NCBI GenBank assembly: GCA_020636435.1
Contig: JACJXX010000002.1
Location: 1,488,001-1,552,000, forward strand
Direction: 5' to 3'
Length of the DNA stretch: 64,000 bases
Origin: Lewinellaceae bacterium
GTDB taxonomy: Bacteria; Bacteroidota; Bacteroidia; Chitinophagales; Saprospiraceae
Below, one piece after another: positions 1 to 8,021 of this stretch. Made by a program: the position numbers and the translations under genes. Each line of letters begins with the position of its first letter. Position 1 is the first letter of the stretch. The notes below the pieces were generated by a model that made no database searches, had not been told where the DNA came from, and was given only the letters and a program-made list of their open reading frames with translations.

Positions 1-1509
1 CCGGGAAGCTATCTGGTCGTATTGACAGCTCAGAATGGTTGCGACAGCTTGGTTCAATTAATCCTTTTGTTTCGCCCACCCAGCATTTCCGTGCTCGGGG
101 ATGTGGTTGCTCCCCTGCCTTTCCTGGTTGGCAATATAGAGATTGACACTACCGGAGATTTTGCCGTGACACTCACCAGCCAGTACGGTTGCGATAGCAT
201 CGTTGTTGGCACCTTGATTGCGCTCTCTCCAGATACGCTCTTCACCGACACTGCCATTTGCCAGGGCGATACCGTATTTTACAATATGCAACCCCTGACG
301 AGCAGCGGTGTCTACCTCGACACCCTCATCAATATGGACACTGCCACCATTCAGCAGTTGACCCTTACGGTTATTCCTGTCGGAAGCGATACGCTTGCCG
401 CCTCCATTTGCGAGGGGAATTCCTTAATCTTTGGCGGGGTAGATTATACGCAAAGTGGACTGTATTGCGACACCATCCCCGGAGGAGGCGCTAATGGTTG
501 CGACAGCATCTGCTGCCTGAACCTGACGGTGCTGCCCAACGATACTACTTTCCTGGATACAGCCATCTGTATGGGAGAAAGCATCATTATTGGCAATAAT
601 CTTTACACCGCTCCCGGGCAGTATACAGATGTGACTACGGCCGTCAACGGCTGCGACAGCATCATTGTGATTACCCTGGAGGTGCTGCCGATTCAGGAGA
701 CGTTCCTCAATGAGCAAATCTGCGAGGGCGAAACCTATCCCCTCGGCGGCGCTGAGTATAGCCAACCCGGCCAGTATATGGAATTTTTTCCCAGCAGCAC
801 CAGCTGTGACAGTGTGGTAACGTTGAACCTCAGCGTAATCCCGGTGGTAGAAACCGAACTCGACACCACGCTCTGCCCCGGGCAGGCCCTGCACGTCGGG
901 CCCTATGTTTTCCGGGAACCTTTCCAGGCAGAACTCCAGTTTACAAGCGCCAACGGTTGCGACAGCATCCTGCATCTGGCGCTCAGCTACCGCGACACCA
1001 TAAGGGTGGATACCTTTGCCGTTGAACCGGATGGCCAGGACTTTTTTGGCGGCAGCATTTATGTGGAGCTTGCCGGCGGCACGCCCCCCTACAGCTACTT
1101 ATGGAGCGACGGCCGCACGGAGCCGTTCATCGATTTCCTTCCGAGCGGCAGGTATTTTCTGACGGCCGCCGATGCACACTGCTCTCAGGGGTTCCTGTTC
1201 AAAGTACCGCTGCGCGACGAGTTCGGCTCCGATCCGATAATTCTCCGCCCGGGCAATGGCGGCAGCGGAATAGCGGTGAGCCCTAACCCCTTCAGCCAGG
1301 AGCTGAAGGTGCAGCTTACCGGCATTGACGAAGGCCGGCCGGTACGCTTGTTGCTGTACAATTTTGCCGGCCAGTTGGTGCACAAAGAGCAGGCGTTGGG
1401 CATAAACCACCGGCTGCGGCTGCAGGCGCCGGCCGGAGTGTACTGGCTGGTGGCGGAGCAGGAAGGGATCAGGCTCGGCGTGGAAAGAGTGGTTTGTGGG
1501 CGAAGGTAG
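1..1509 (+). CDS. Secreted repeat protein with type IX secretion sorting domain, 5' end outside window
   Basis: The frame is open at the left edge, so the N-terminus is missing; about 502 residues are visible. They hold about seven copies of a 65-75-residue extracellular module. Each copy has an N-terminal part with T-x-IC-x-GE and G-x-Y, and ends in NGCDSI followed by a hydrophobic L-x-L-x-V-x-P strand. The third visible copy has lost the CDS motif (it reads NMDTATIQQL). An SprB-like repeat with GGTPPYSYLWSDG follows (about residues 335-400), then a T9SS type A sorting domain starting SPNPFSQ (about 428-502). The paired cysteines suggest disulphide-tied beta modules. It is probably exported by the Sec pathway, then by T9SS to the cell surface, as an adhesin or surface-structure protein. 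The role is inferred from architecture only. Confidence 0.85.
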   Translation, partial: PGSYLVVLTAQNGCDSLVQLILLFRPPSISVLGDVVAPLPFLVGNIEIDTTGDFAVTLTSQYGCDSIVVGTLIALSPDTLFTDTAICQGDTVFYNMQPLTSSGVYLDTLINMDTATIQQLTLTVIPVGSDTLAASICEGNSLIFGGVDYTQSGLYCDTIPGGGANGCDSICCLNLTVLPNDTTFLDTAICMGESIIIGNNLYTAPGQYTDVTTAVNGCDSIIVITLEVLPIQETFLNEQICEGETYPLGGAEYSQPGQYMEFFPSSTSCDSVVTLNLSVIPVVETELDTTLCPGQALHVGPYVFREPFQAELQFTSANGCDSILHLALSYRDTIRVDTFAVEPDGQDFFGGSIYVELAGGTPPYSYLWSDGRTEPFIDFLPSGRYFLTAADAHCSQGFLFKVPLRDEFGSDPIILRPGNGGSGIAVSPNPFSQELKVQLTGIDEGRPVRLLLYNFAGQLVHKEQALGINHRLRLQAPAGVYWLVAEQEGIRLGVERVVCGRR

Positions 1510-1634
1510 CGTGGGGGCTGTTCAAAGCTCAGTGTTTAAAGTTCGGTGTTCAAAGTTCGAAGTTGCGCTGGAAGCCAGTTTTCCAGAGGTACATTAAACT
1601 TCGGGCACAGAACTTTGAACAATCCCGCAGCACC

Positions 1635-3326
1635 CTATTCCGGGCTCAATATTTGATTCAAAATCTCCACAGTAATCAAATACGTAGGCTTCACCCCATC
1701 CACGCCCAGGCTGCCGGAAGCCAGGGTGTGGCCGGTGATCAGCGGATTATCCGAAGCGTAATAGGCGTAGCGCAGCGTCACGTTCTCATTGACGCTCTTG
1801 CGTATCTTGGAGGCCGCCTGAATGGCTTTCTGGTAATGCGCCCCTTCCATTTCCAGGCCGATGGCCTTCCAGGACGAGCCCAGGAAGTAGCGCATAATAT
1901 CCTTGTTCTGAAGAGAAGTGCCCAGTACGGAGATCATGGGGCCTTCAAATACCTTTAGCCCTTTGCCTGTAAAATGAGCTGCTTTGAGGTGGTTGTCAAT
2001 GGGATAGTTGTCGGCCGTGCCTTCAAATACATGAGCGGTGGGCACCATGATGTCTCCTTTTCCGCCCTCCAGAATGCCGGCCTTGCCCATAATGGAAATA
2101 GACTGCACATTGATCGGGATTTTCTTGCCGTCGACTTCATAAGGCTTGAGCAGTTCATCCATCGTCTCGTAGGCCTGCTCTCCGAAGGCGTAATCCATGA
2201 CGATGATAACCGGTTTTTGCCCGGCAATGTATTCCTCGTTCCACTTGATCTCCCGGGGCAGGATCGCGGGATCAATTCTTTTGGTGTCGAAAATCTGTAC
2301 CGTGATGCCGGTGCCGGCGTAGTCTTCTACTTCGTACATGCCATTTTTCAAGGCATATTCCCAAACTGCGGATCTCAGGTCGGCGTTGCCTTCCACGCTC
2401 AGCTCCCGTGCCAGATCTTCCAGGTCCTCCTCTTTCTGCCCCATGGTTTTGGCGGCAAAAAAACTGTTCATCACACTGTGCAGGTTGGCGCTGATGACGT
2501 GCAGAGGTTGGTAGAGCAAGCCATTGATGGACAGGCAGTCTTTGATATTGCTCGCCCATTGCTCGCCGTGAATGTGGTGCCCCACCTTTTCCCGCAAAGC
2601 CGAGGAAAAGCTGATCTCCCGGTCGACATCATTCCTGGCCTCGTCGGTGGAAAGCTTGCCCAGCCAGCAGGCAATGTGAAAAATGCTGTTCACATCGGGA
2701 TCCTGAGCAAAGCGCTGGCAGGCTTTGACCGTTTCTTCGTAGGTGCGGCCCAGCAGAGTGCTCAGGTAGGTGTAGGCAATGTCCTGATCGTACTCCTCCC
2801 CTTTTTCTTCGCGGCGGACGATCTCCTCCAGCATGAGCCAGTCCCGCTTTTTGCGGCCCCGGTGGTCTTCGCTGTTGCGGCGGATTTTTTCCGCCTCGAT
2901 GTACATGAAAGTCAGATGGGTGAGAATGTCGTAGATATCGCTGCGCCCCCGGGTCATTTCAATAAACATCTGCTCCTGGTCGATGCGGTAGCTGTTGCGG
3001 CGGCGCTTGGGAGGCACGATAGGTTTGAAGGCGCTGTTCTCAAACCCTTCCCGGGAGATGAGGCGGATGTAACGGCATTCCTCTATGCCCTTGGGCAGGC
3101 GCTGGAATATGTAGAGCAACCCGTCGAGCTCCACTCGTTCGGGGTCGTTGATCGAGCCGTAAATCTCCGGCCTCAGTTGGGTGAGGGCCTCGATCATGGC
3201 CTCGCCGGAAACGCCCAGCGGCTTGTAGCTGCCCCGGATGAACAGATGGCGCATGGCGATGTAAAGGCGTTGAATGGCAGCCCGCGATTCCTGGGCCCGG
3301 CTCCGTTGTGACGGCTTTAAGGACAT
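1635..3326 (-). CDS. Nucleoside-phosphorylase-like protein with a long helical N-terminal region
   Basis: 563 residues. The C-terminal part (about 340-560) has the hallmarks of the PNP/MTAN/AMP-nucleosidase fold: a glycine-rich GKAGILEGGKGDI segment, an EMEG motif near residue 492 (the ribose-binding position in this fold), and SDN near 525, where the Asp matches the catalytic acid of phosphorylases and nucleosidases. The first 330 residues are basic and helical and have no recognised enzyme motif. From memory this matches a Bacteroidota family labelled DUF6909. Cleavage or phosphorolysis of a purine nucleoside or nucleotide is the likely reaction, but the substrate cannot be read from sequence. 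No signal peptide, so cytoplasmic. It lies 68 bp downstream of the OmpA-like gene on the same strand and converges on the secreted protein at the left. Confidence 0.75.
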   Translation of the reverse strand: MSLKPSQRSRAQESRAAIQRLYIAMRHLFIRGSYKPLGVSGEAMIEALTQLRPEIYGSINDPERVELDGLLYIFQRLPKGIEECRYIRLISREGFENSAFKPIVPPKRRRNSYRIDQEQMFIEMTRGRSDIYDILTHLTFMYIEAEKIRRNSEDHRGRKKRDWLMLEEIVRREEKGEEYDQDIAYTYLSTLLGRTYEETVKACQRFAQDPDVNSIFHIACWLGKLSTDEARNDVDREISFSSALREKVGHHIHGEQWASNIKDCLSINGLLYQPLHVISANLHSVMNSFFAAKTMGQKEEDLEDLARELSVEGNADLRSAVWEYALKNGMYEVEDYAGTGITVQIFDTKRIDPAILPREIKWNEEYIAGQKPVIIVMDYAFGEQAYETMDELLKPYEVDGKKIPINVQSISIMGKAGILEGGKGDIMVPTAHVFEGTADNYPIDNHLKAAHFTGKGLKVFEGPMISVLGTSLQNKDIMRYFLGSSWKAIGLEMEGAHYQKAIQAASKIRKSVNENVTLRYAYYASDNPLITGHTLASGSLGVDGVKPTYLITVEILNQILSPE

Positions 3327-3394
3327 AGATCAATATTTCGCCCCAAAATAAGGATTTTCAAATGGACGGAGCGGAAAACTTTTCGGTTCAGGCC

Positions 3395-4825
3395 CTATTG
3401 GAGCTGCAGCTCCAATTCTACCCGGCGGTTGAGGTAACGGCCGGCTCCACTGCGGTTGGCCAGCAGCGGATAAGCCTCGCCGTAGCCGTCGTAGTGCAAC
3501 TGTTGAGGGCGGGCGCCGCGTTGCAGGATATAATCGTAGCAGGCGCGGGCGCGGCGAAGGGAGAGCTGTTGGTTCTCTTCTTCCGCCCCTTGTTCATCGG
3601 CATGGCCTTTGATCATCAGGGAAGTAGAAGGTTGCCGGATCAGTACAACGGCCAGGGAATTGAGCAACTGGCGTTGCTGATCGTTCAGTTGGGCGCTGTT
3701 GTTTTCGAAAAACAAGCGGTAATTGCCCTCCGTTTCCCCAACGGCCTCCGGGCATCCGAAATTGGCGCTGTTGCCGGGAATGAGCGGGCATTGATCCCGC
3801 AGGTCATCTATGCCATCCTGGTCGGAATCGAGCAGGGGGCAGCCCTGCCGGGAAGCGGGCCCCATCTGTTGCGGGCAGCGGTCTTCGTCATCCGGGACGC
3901 CGTCGCCGTCGCTATCGTTGGAGGGGCAGCCGGCCCGGAAAGAGGGGCCGGGCAAGCCCGGGCATTGGTCGATGTGGTCGGCGACGCCGTCGCCGTCGCT
4001 ATCCGGGCAGCCCTTCAACGAGCCGGCCAGCAGGGGGCAGTCGTCTTCGCGGTCGGCGATGCCATCCCCGTCGCTGTCCGGGCAGCCATTGTGGCTCGCC
4101 TGGCCGGCCTGAGTAGGGCAATCGTCTTTGGCATCGGCAATGCCGTCGCCGTCCTGGTCGCGGGCGCCCCAGCGGTAGGCCAGCGAAATTCCCGCAAAGC
4201 CATACCAGTCCTTTTTATCGGGATTGCCGGCAAAGCTGATCCCGTCGAGGTAGTCGGTGAATGAGGTGCGCAGCCCCCCCTCGGCGCCAAGGGCCCATTG
4301 TTCGTTGAGGCTGTATTCGAGGCCAAACCCGAAGGGAAGGGTAAACCGGGATTTCGCGTAAACTGCCTGAGCATCTTCCTTGACCCCACTGGGCGGCGGG
4401 CCCGTTTGCTGGCCCGCCAATTCCGGGCTGGGGTCTATGTACAACAGGCCGCCCCCGGCAAAAAAATAAGGCGCCAGCCGGGAACCCGCCTGCGAAGGAG
4501 GAAAAAGCCGCCACTCCAGAAGGAGGGAGAGCTCAGCGATATCGGTGGTAAAGGAGAAAGACCGGGCGGAGAGATCAGCCGCGCGGGCGTCTTTCCCGGA
4601 AAGCTGGCCCCGCAGCGCATTGGCCCTCAGGGAAAGGCGAGTCCCCAGGCTTCGCCGCAACAACAGGCCATAGGCTGGCTTCGCTTCTCGCAGCGTGCCG
4701 GCGGCCGAAAGCGTAAGGTCGCCCTGATAAAAGCTCCCTCCCAGCAAAAAGCCGCCCTCCCACTGCTGCTGGGCAGATAAAATGATGGTGGATAATAGAA
4801 AAAGCGGTAGTAATAAGTGGTTCAT
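3395..4825 (-). CDS. OmpA-family outer-membrane protein with thrombospondin type 3 repeats
   Basis: 476 residues. An N-terminal signal peptide (ending near SAQQQ) is followed by an outer-membrane beta-barrel-like region of about 190 residues. Next come five calcium-binding TSP3-type repeats (about 222-360) of the form DGDG-I/V-AD-x-x-D-x-CP. The protein ends with an OmpA C-terminal peptidoglycan-binding domain (about 365-476): FFENNSAQLN, then GHADEQG and LSLRRARA, and a terminal NRRVELELQLQ. The role is to anchor the outer membrane to the cell wall; the TSP3 stalk should be rigid when calcium is bound. The length and architecture are ordinary for Bacteroidota. It stands 250 bp downstream of the DUF4382 gene and upstream of the phosphorylase-like gene, all on the minus strand. 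Confidence 0.92.
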   Translation of the reverse strand: MNHLLLPLFLLSTIILSAQQQWEGGFLLGGSFYQGDLTLSAAGTLREAKPAYGLLLRRSLGTRLSLRANALRGQLSGKDARAADLSARSFSFTTDIAELSLLLEWRLFPPSQAGSRLAPYFFAGGGLLYIDPSPELAGQQTGPPPSGVKEDAQAVYAKSRFTLPFGFGLEYSLNEQWALGAEGGLRTSFTDYLDGISFAGNPDKKDWYGFAGISLAYRWGARDQDGDGIADAKDDCPTQAGQASHNGCPDSDGDGIADREDDCPLLAGSLKGCPDSDGDGVADHIDQCPGLPGPSFRAGCPSNDSDGDGVPDDEDRCPQQMGPASRQGCPLLDSDQDGIDDLRDQCPLIPGNSANFGCPEAVGETEGNYRLFFENNSAQLNDQQRQLLNSLAVVLIRQPSTSLMIKGHADEQGAEEENQQLSLRRARACYDYILQRGARPQQLHYDGYGEAYPLLANRSGAGRYLNRRVELELQLQ

Positions 4826-5074
4826 AAATGAAAAAGGGCTGAGGCGGTAACCGTTCTTTATACATTAGACTTTTCTTGTTTCGAAAAGTCACCTATCCGA
4901 TCGGGATAGCTGATACAACGTTTTATCTCAACGCTTTATTCGGGCAGGAAGGAAAAAAACTGCCCACCGCTTAAAATGCTCCCGTGCAGTGGGCAGAGAA
5001 CTGGTTGAGTTTCCAGGTTTATTCTTGGCAGGCCAAATTGCCTGGCAGTTTGCAAATTTGCAGGTTGTTATTGC

Positions 5075-5629
5075 TCAGCCGCAACTGGCATCGGGGTTGA
5101 CCACCCGGATCACAGGGCGCATCATGTATCTGCCATTCCCAAGTTGATGGACGGATTCGGCAGCGTCGAAATCCAGGATCAGGTCATACTGTGGCATGCC
5201 CGTAAGATCCAGGCACACCTGTATTTTCAGCCCGGACTGGCTGCCGGAGGGAATCGTCAGGCCGTATTCCACTCCATCTACCACTACTGTATTGTCGTCG
5301 CCCAGTACCAGGCGCACCTGGCGGATTTCATCCAGAGAGACCATGGCGTTGGCGACCAGGACGTCAATGCCGTTTTGCAGATCCAGCAGGTCGTATATGC
5401 CGGCGTTGGTGTTCAGTAGAATCTCTTCCTGCCCGCCAGGGCCTTTCACGAGTATGGATTGTAAGTCGATGTTGACTTCATCAATTGCGAGGGGGGCGTC
5501 TGTAAGGCGAATGTTCAGAAGAGTCAGGTTGCTGAGGGGGGAATCAATCTCTCCCTCATTGCATCCGCTGTTCAACAAGGCGGCAAGCAGGCCGGCCGCT
5601 AACAAAAAACGTGTGAATTTTTGCTTCAT
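5075..5629 (-). CDS. DUF4382 lipoprotein
   Basis: 184 residues from the ATG at 5629. The frame is open further upstream, but this ATG was chosen because it begins a classical lipoprotein signal: KQK, a hydrophobic stretch, then a lipobox ending at Cys23 (LNSGC). The mature part (TLLNIRLTDAPLAID-, then IYDLLDLQNG and RLVLGDDNTVVVDG) is the beta-sandwich DUF4382 family, common in Bacteroidota. Its function is unknown; carbohydrate or surface binding has been suggested from fold alone. It is probably anchored in the outer membrane. An AT-rich leader lies upstream, then a region of palindromes and no gene. Confidence 0.88.
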   Translation of the reverse strand: MKQKFTRFLLAAGLLAALLNSGCNEGEIDSPLSNLTLLNIRLTDAPLAIDEVNIDLQSILVKGPGGQEEILLNTNAGIYDLLDLQNGIDVLVANAMVSLDEIRQVRLVLGDDNTVVVDGVEYGLTIPSGSQSGLKIQVCLDLTGMPQYDLILDFDAAESVHQLGNGRYMMRPVIRVVNPDASCG

Positions 5630-5781
5630 CAGGATTACAATTCTGTTAGATGCTAAATATAATGATATTATGGAACGCGCCTGCCTGCCGCGAGGCGCGG
5701 CTTTGCCCGCCTGCTGTGCCAGCGGCAGGCAGGCAGGCAGGCGTGTTCTATTTCGACATAATGCCAATTTAGGGCTTTGAT

Positions 5782-5862
5782 CCACCCCCTAACCCGCCAG
5801 CGGGGGACATTTTCCCGATTTTAGCGGTGCGTTCTCCCCCGCTGGCGGGGTCGGGGGGTGGA
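5782..5862. repeat. Long GC-rich palindrome
   Basis: The arms CCACCCCC-ta-ACCCGCCAGCGGGGGA and the near-exact reverse complement are separated by about 28 bp, giving a stem of roughly 26 pairs with one small mismatch. It could fold in RNA or single-stranded DNA. A REP-like or MITE-type origin is possible; no second copy was seen in this window. Confidence 0.7.
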
Positions 5863-6014
5863 ATTTATAGGTAAAACCCATTATGCCTGCCCCTCAGATA
5901 CTAAATAAAGATTAAAAAAGATTCGTGCTGGGGGATAAAGTATGGCAATCGCATGAAATGGGATCGACCTTGAAAAGGTCGTATGTTTATAGGAAACGAT
6001 GTTTTAAGCCCTCC

Positions 6015-6066
6015 CGACCTCGCAGAGGTCGTACATCTACCCGTTTGTACGACCTCTGCGAGGTCG
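6015..6066. repeat. Perfect 20-bp inverted repeat with 12-nt loop
   Basis: The arm 6015-6034 (CGACCTCGCAGAGGTCGTAC) is exactly complementary to 6047-6066. Each arm is itself partly palindromic (CGACCTCgcaGAGGTCG), so alternative cruciform folds are possible. A related half-site, CGACCTTGAAAAGGTCG, lies at about 5967-5983. No T-tract follows, so a terminator is less likely than a mobile palindromic unit. Confidence 0.75.
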
Positions 6067-6161
6067 AAAATTTAATTATACGGGATAATTCTATAGACGT
6101 TTGACCCGCTTCGGGGTCAAAACATATTTCATGCAATTGCCTTGGGGATAAAGAGCTTGTT

Positions 6162-6189
6162 TAAAAAAAGGGGCTGGCATTCCAGCCCC
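6162..6189 (-). terminator. Rho-independent terminator, minus strand
   Basis: Read on the minus strand, an 8-bp stem GGGGCTGG/CCAGCCCC with a 4-nt loop is followed by seven T residues. It would end transcripts coming leftward from the dockerin-like gene, whose stop is about 450 bp away. Confidence 0.65.
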
Positions 6190-6354
6190 CCTTATTCATG
6201 AGAATCGGATAGTTTACCTGTATTACTGCAAAATCTTTTGAGTGCAAAACTGGGGTGCAGGGGGGATTTGTTTGTCAAACAAAAACAACTGGAAAATGGG
6301 ATAAATTATTCTTTGGGGCAGAAGCCTGCACAATGCTTGTCCTTTGTTCACCAC

Positions 6355-6517
6355 CATTAAGTTAAGGCCAAGAGAAGCCGCGCTATCAACTGGCGACTCC
6401 CTCCTTCGCCAGGCTTCGGCGGGCGAAGAAAGTTCGCCTGTTGATTTTAGTGGCTTCTCGAAGTCGAAAGGCGAGCTTGAAGTCGCCTTCCGACAAGCCC
6501 CACAGCTTAACTTAATG
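6355..6517. repeat. Possible small element bounded by a 12-bp inverted repeat
   Basis: CATTAAGTTAAG at 6355-6366 is repeated in inverted orientation at 6506-6517. The similar flanks TCCTTTGTTCACC and TCCTTTGTTGCCC occur just outside the left and right ends. The 163-bp interior has no coding look. It could be a degenerate MITE. Confidence 0.4.
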
Positions 6518-6635
6518 ACATTGGTCCTTTGTTGCCCGACAGAAAGTGGCGCCGGCGCCACTTTTCCGCCAGGAAGTTGTTCATGGGATTCTAATTGCTT
6601 TGGGATTATGTTGCCGGCTTATTGTTTTTCTGGAA

Positions 6636-7778
6636 CTAGTAAGTTCTGGCGGCCATTTTTGTCAGGAAGCCTTTTTTCGTTTTTACGCTCAACAGGTACA
6701 GGCCGGGGGGATATTTCCCCAGGTTGAATTTGGCGGCAGTGGCCGGCCTGGGCGCATTCAGCCTGCCCAGGCAGGCTCCCTGTGCGTTGTACAAGTCGAT
6801 GGCCTGTATTTCGTCGTTGCGATCCGTCAGTTCCAGCGTCAGCCAACCGGTGGTCGGGTTGGGGTAGAGCCGGAGGGCCTCATCCGTCAGGAAGGGTTCC
6901 CTGTCCTTTAAGAGCAGGGAGTCTTCGGCGGTGGCGAACAAGAGCCGGGAGGGCGCTACCTCATAGCTTTCGAATTCGTTGTCCACCATCCGAATGCTGT
7001 CCGTTTCCAATTCCACCAGGCCGACGATGATGTCCTCCATCACGATGCTGAAATTGGCGATCTCGCCGAAGCCTGAAGCGGGCCCGGCATTGGAACCCCG
7101 GTAAATGGCCACCTGAGCAACAGCATAGTCATCCAGTACTTCAATGAACACTTCGGAGCGGTTGGTGCCCATTCCCGCAGGATCGTTGATCCAGGAAGGG
7201 TTTGCGATGTCGAGCTGTATGCCCGAATTCCCGCCCATGTTAGTAGTAGGCCTAATGTTGAGGGTGTCGAACTTCAGCGTAAAGGCGATGCCGAAAAAGG
7301 AATCGATCTGCATCTGTTCGCTGCCCAGGCTCAGCCGGGCCGGCTCATCGGCGGCCGGCTCTGTGATCTGGTCATCGGCTGACAGTAGCAATTGGGGGTC
7401 CTGCCCGATCGTGCCGGTGAAGTATTCGTCCAGCATCACCATATCCTGCGTCTGCCAGAAATTGTCTTTGATGACATTCAGGTCGGCAGCGTTGATGTTG
7501 CCGTTGCCGTCACAATCCGCGAAAGCAAAATTCTGGCCATCGGGAAAGGTTTCGGGCCACGGCTCCGAAGGATCCTGAGGCGCCCAGACGCTGCTGGTTG
7601 AGGGCCGCGACGGGCCGCTCGCTCCGTTGGCGAAAGCCCAGTACAGCACGTCGACGTTGTTAACTATACCATTGTTGTTGACATCGCCAGGCCAAACCTG
7701 CTGTGCCTCCAGGTTAGTTATTCCCATCAGTGCGCCAATCGAAATGGCGACGGCCGCCTTAGTTATCCAAACTTTCAA
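6636..7778 (-). CDS. Secreted dockerin-like protein with type IX secretion sorting domain
   Basis: About 380 residues from a TTG start at 7778. The frame is open to 7880, but a promoter match (7805-7835) lies inside that extension. The TTG begins a good signal peptide (LKVWITKAAVAISIGALMG, cut after LEAQ), so the longer start is unlikely. After the signal come two dockerin type I-like calcium loops, GDVNNNGIVNNVDVLY and ADCDGNGNINAADLNV. A beta-rich region follows (about 110-300), then a T9SS type A domain with LYPNPTTGWLTLEL and a final KTKKGFLTKM. Dockerin pairs in T9SS cargo are common and need not mean a cellulosome. Function unknown; extracellular. Confidence 0.8.
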   Translation of the reverse strand: MKVWITKAAVAISIGALMGITNLEAQQVWPGDVNNNGIVNNVDVLYWAFANGASGPSRPSTSSVWAPQDPSEPWPETFPDGQNFAFADCDGNGNINAADLNVIKDNFWQTQDMVMLDEYFTGTIGQDPQLLLSADDQITEPAADEPARLSLGSEQMQIDSFFGIAFTLKFDTLNIRPTTNMGGNSGIQLDIANPSWINDPAGMGTNRSEVFIEVLDDYAVAQVAIYRGSNAGPASGFGEIANFSIVMEDIIVGLVELETDSIRMVDNEFESYEVAPSRLLFATAEDSLLLKDREPFLTDEALRLYPNPTTGWLTLELTDRNDEIQAIDLYNAQGACLGRLNAPRPATAAKFNLGKYPPGLYLLSVKTKKGFLTKMAARTY

Positions 7779-7804
7779 AGATCTGTTCTTTTGTGTTTCT
7801 GGTA

Positions 7805-7835
7805 CAAATATAGGCCGGCGAGAAGCATGCATCAA
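7805..7835 (-). promoter_or_regulatory. Bacteroidota-type promoter (TTG-N20-TATATTTG)
   Basis: On the minus strand the -33 element TTG (7833-7835) is followed after 20 nt by TATATTTG (7805-7812), a perfect TAnnTTTG -7 box. Transcription should start a few bases downstream, near 7800. That leaves a leader of about 20-25 nt before the TTG start at 7778 and rules out the upstream ATGs as starts. Confidence 0.65.
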
Positions 7836-8021
7836 ATACATTTTTTTGTATTTTTCAGGTTGATAAATAGAAGTTGCCATGGCAAATGAACCTCAATTAA
7901 ATGACATAAACACCTGAATATCATTTACCTAAACTTAAACAGTTTAAAAAAAATAAAATACGAAAAGGACTAGTTATCGAACTGTGGACTTATAAAACCC
8001 CTCATAAAAGTCGCTAAATTC

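Larger units (their letters stand above)
5630..6635. other. Gene-free kilobase with several inverted repeats
   Basis: No frame here looks like a protein. The stretch holds a GC-rich palindrome (5782-5862), a perfect 20-bp inverted repeat (6015-6066), a minus-strand terminator (6162-6189) and a looser element bounded by a 12-bp inverted repeat (6355-6366 and 6506-6517). It also has direct C/G-rich repeats around 5680-5745 (cctgcctgcc and gcaggcaggc). It looks like a landing zone for small palindromic elements. Confidence 0.6.

Noticed and set aside
1974..3311. 445-codon plus-strand frame
   Set aside because: Antisense shadow of the nucleoside-phosphorylase-like gene, without motifs.
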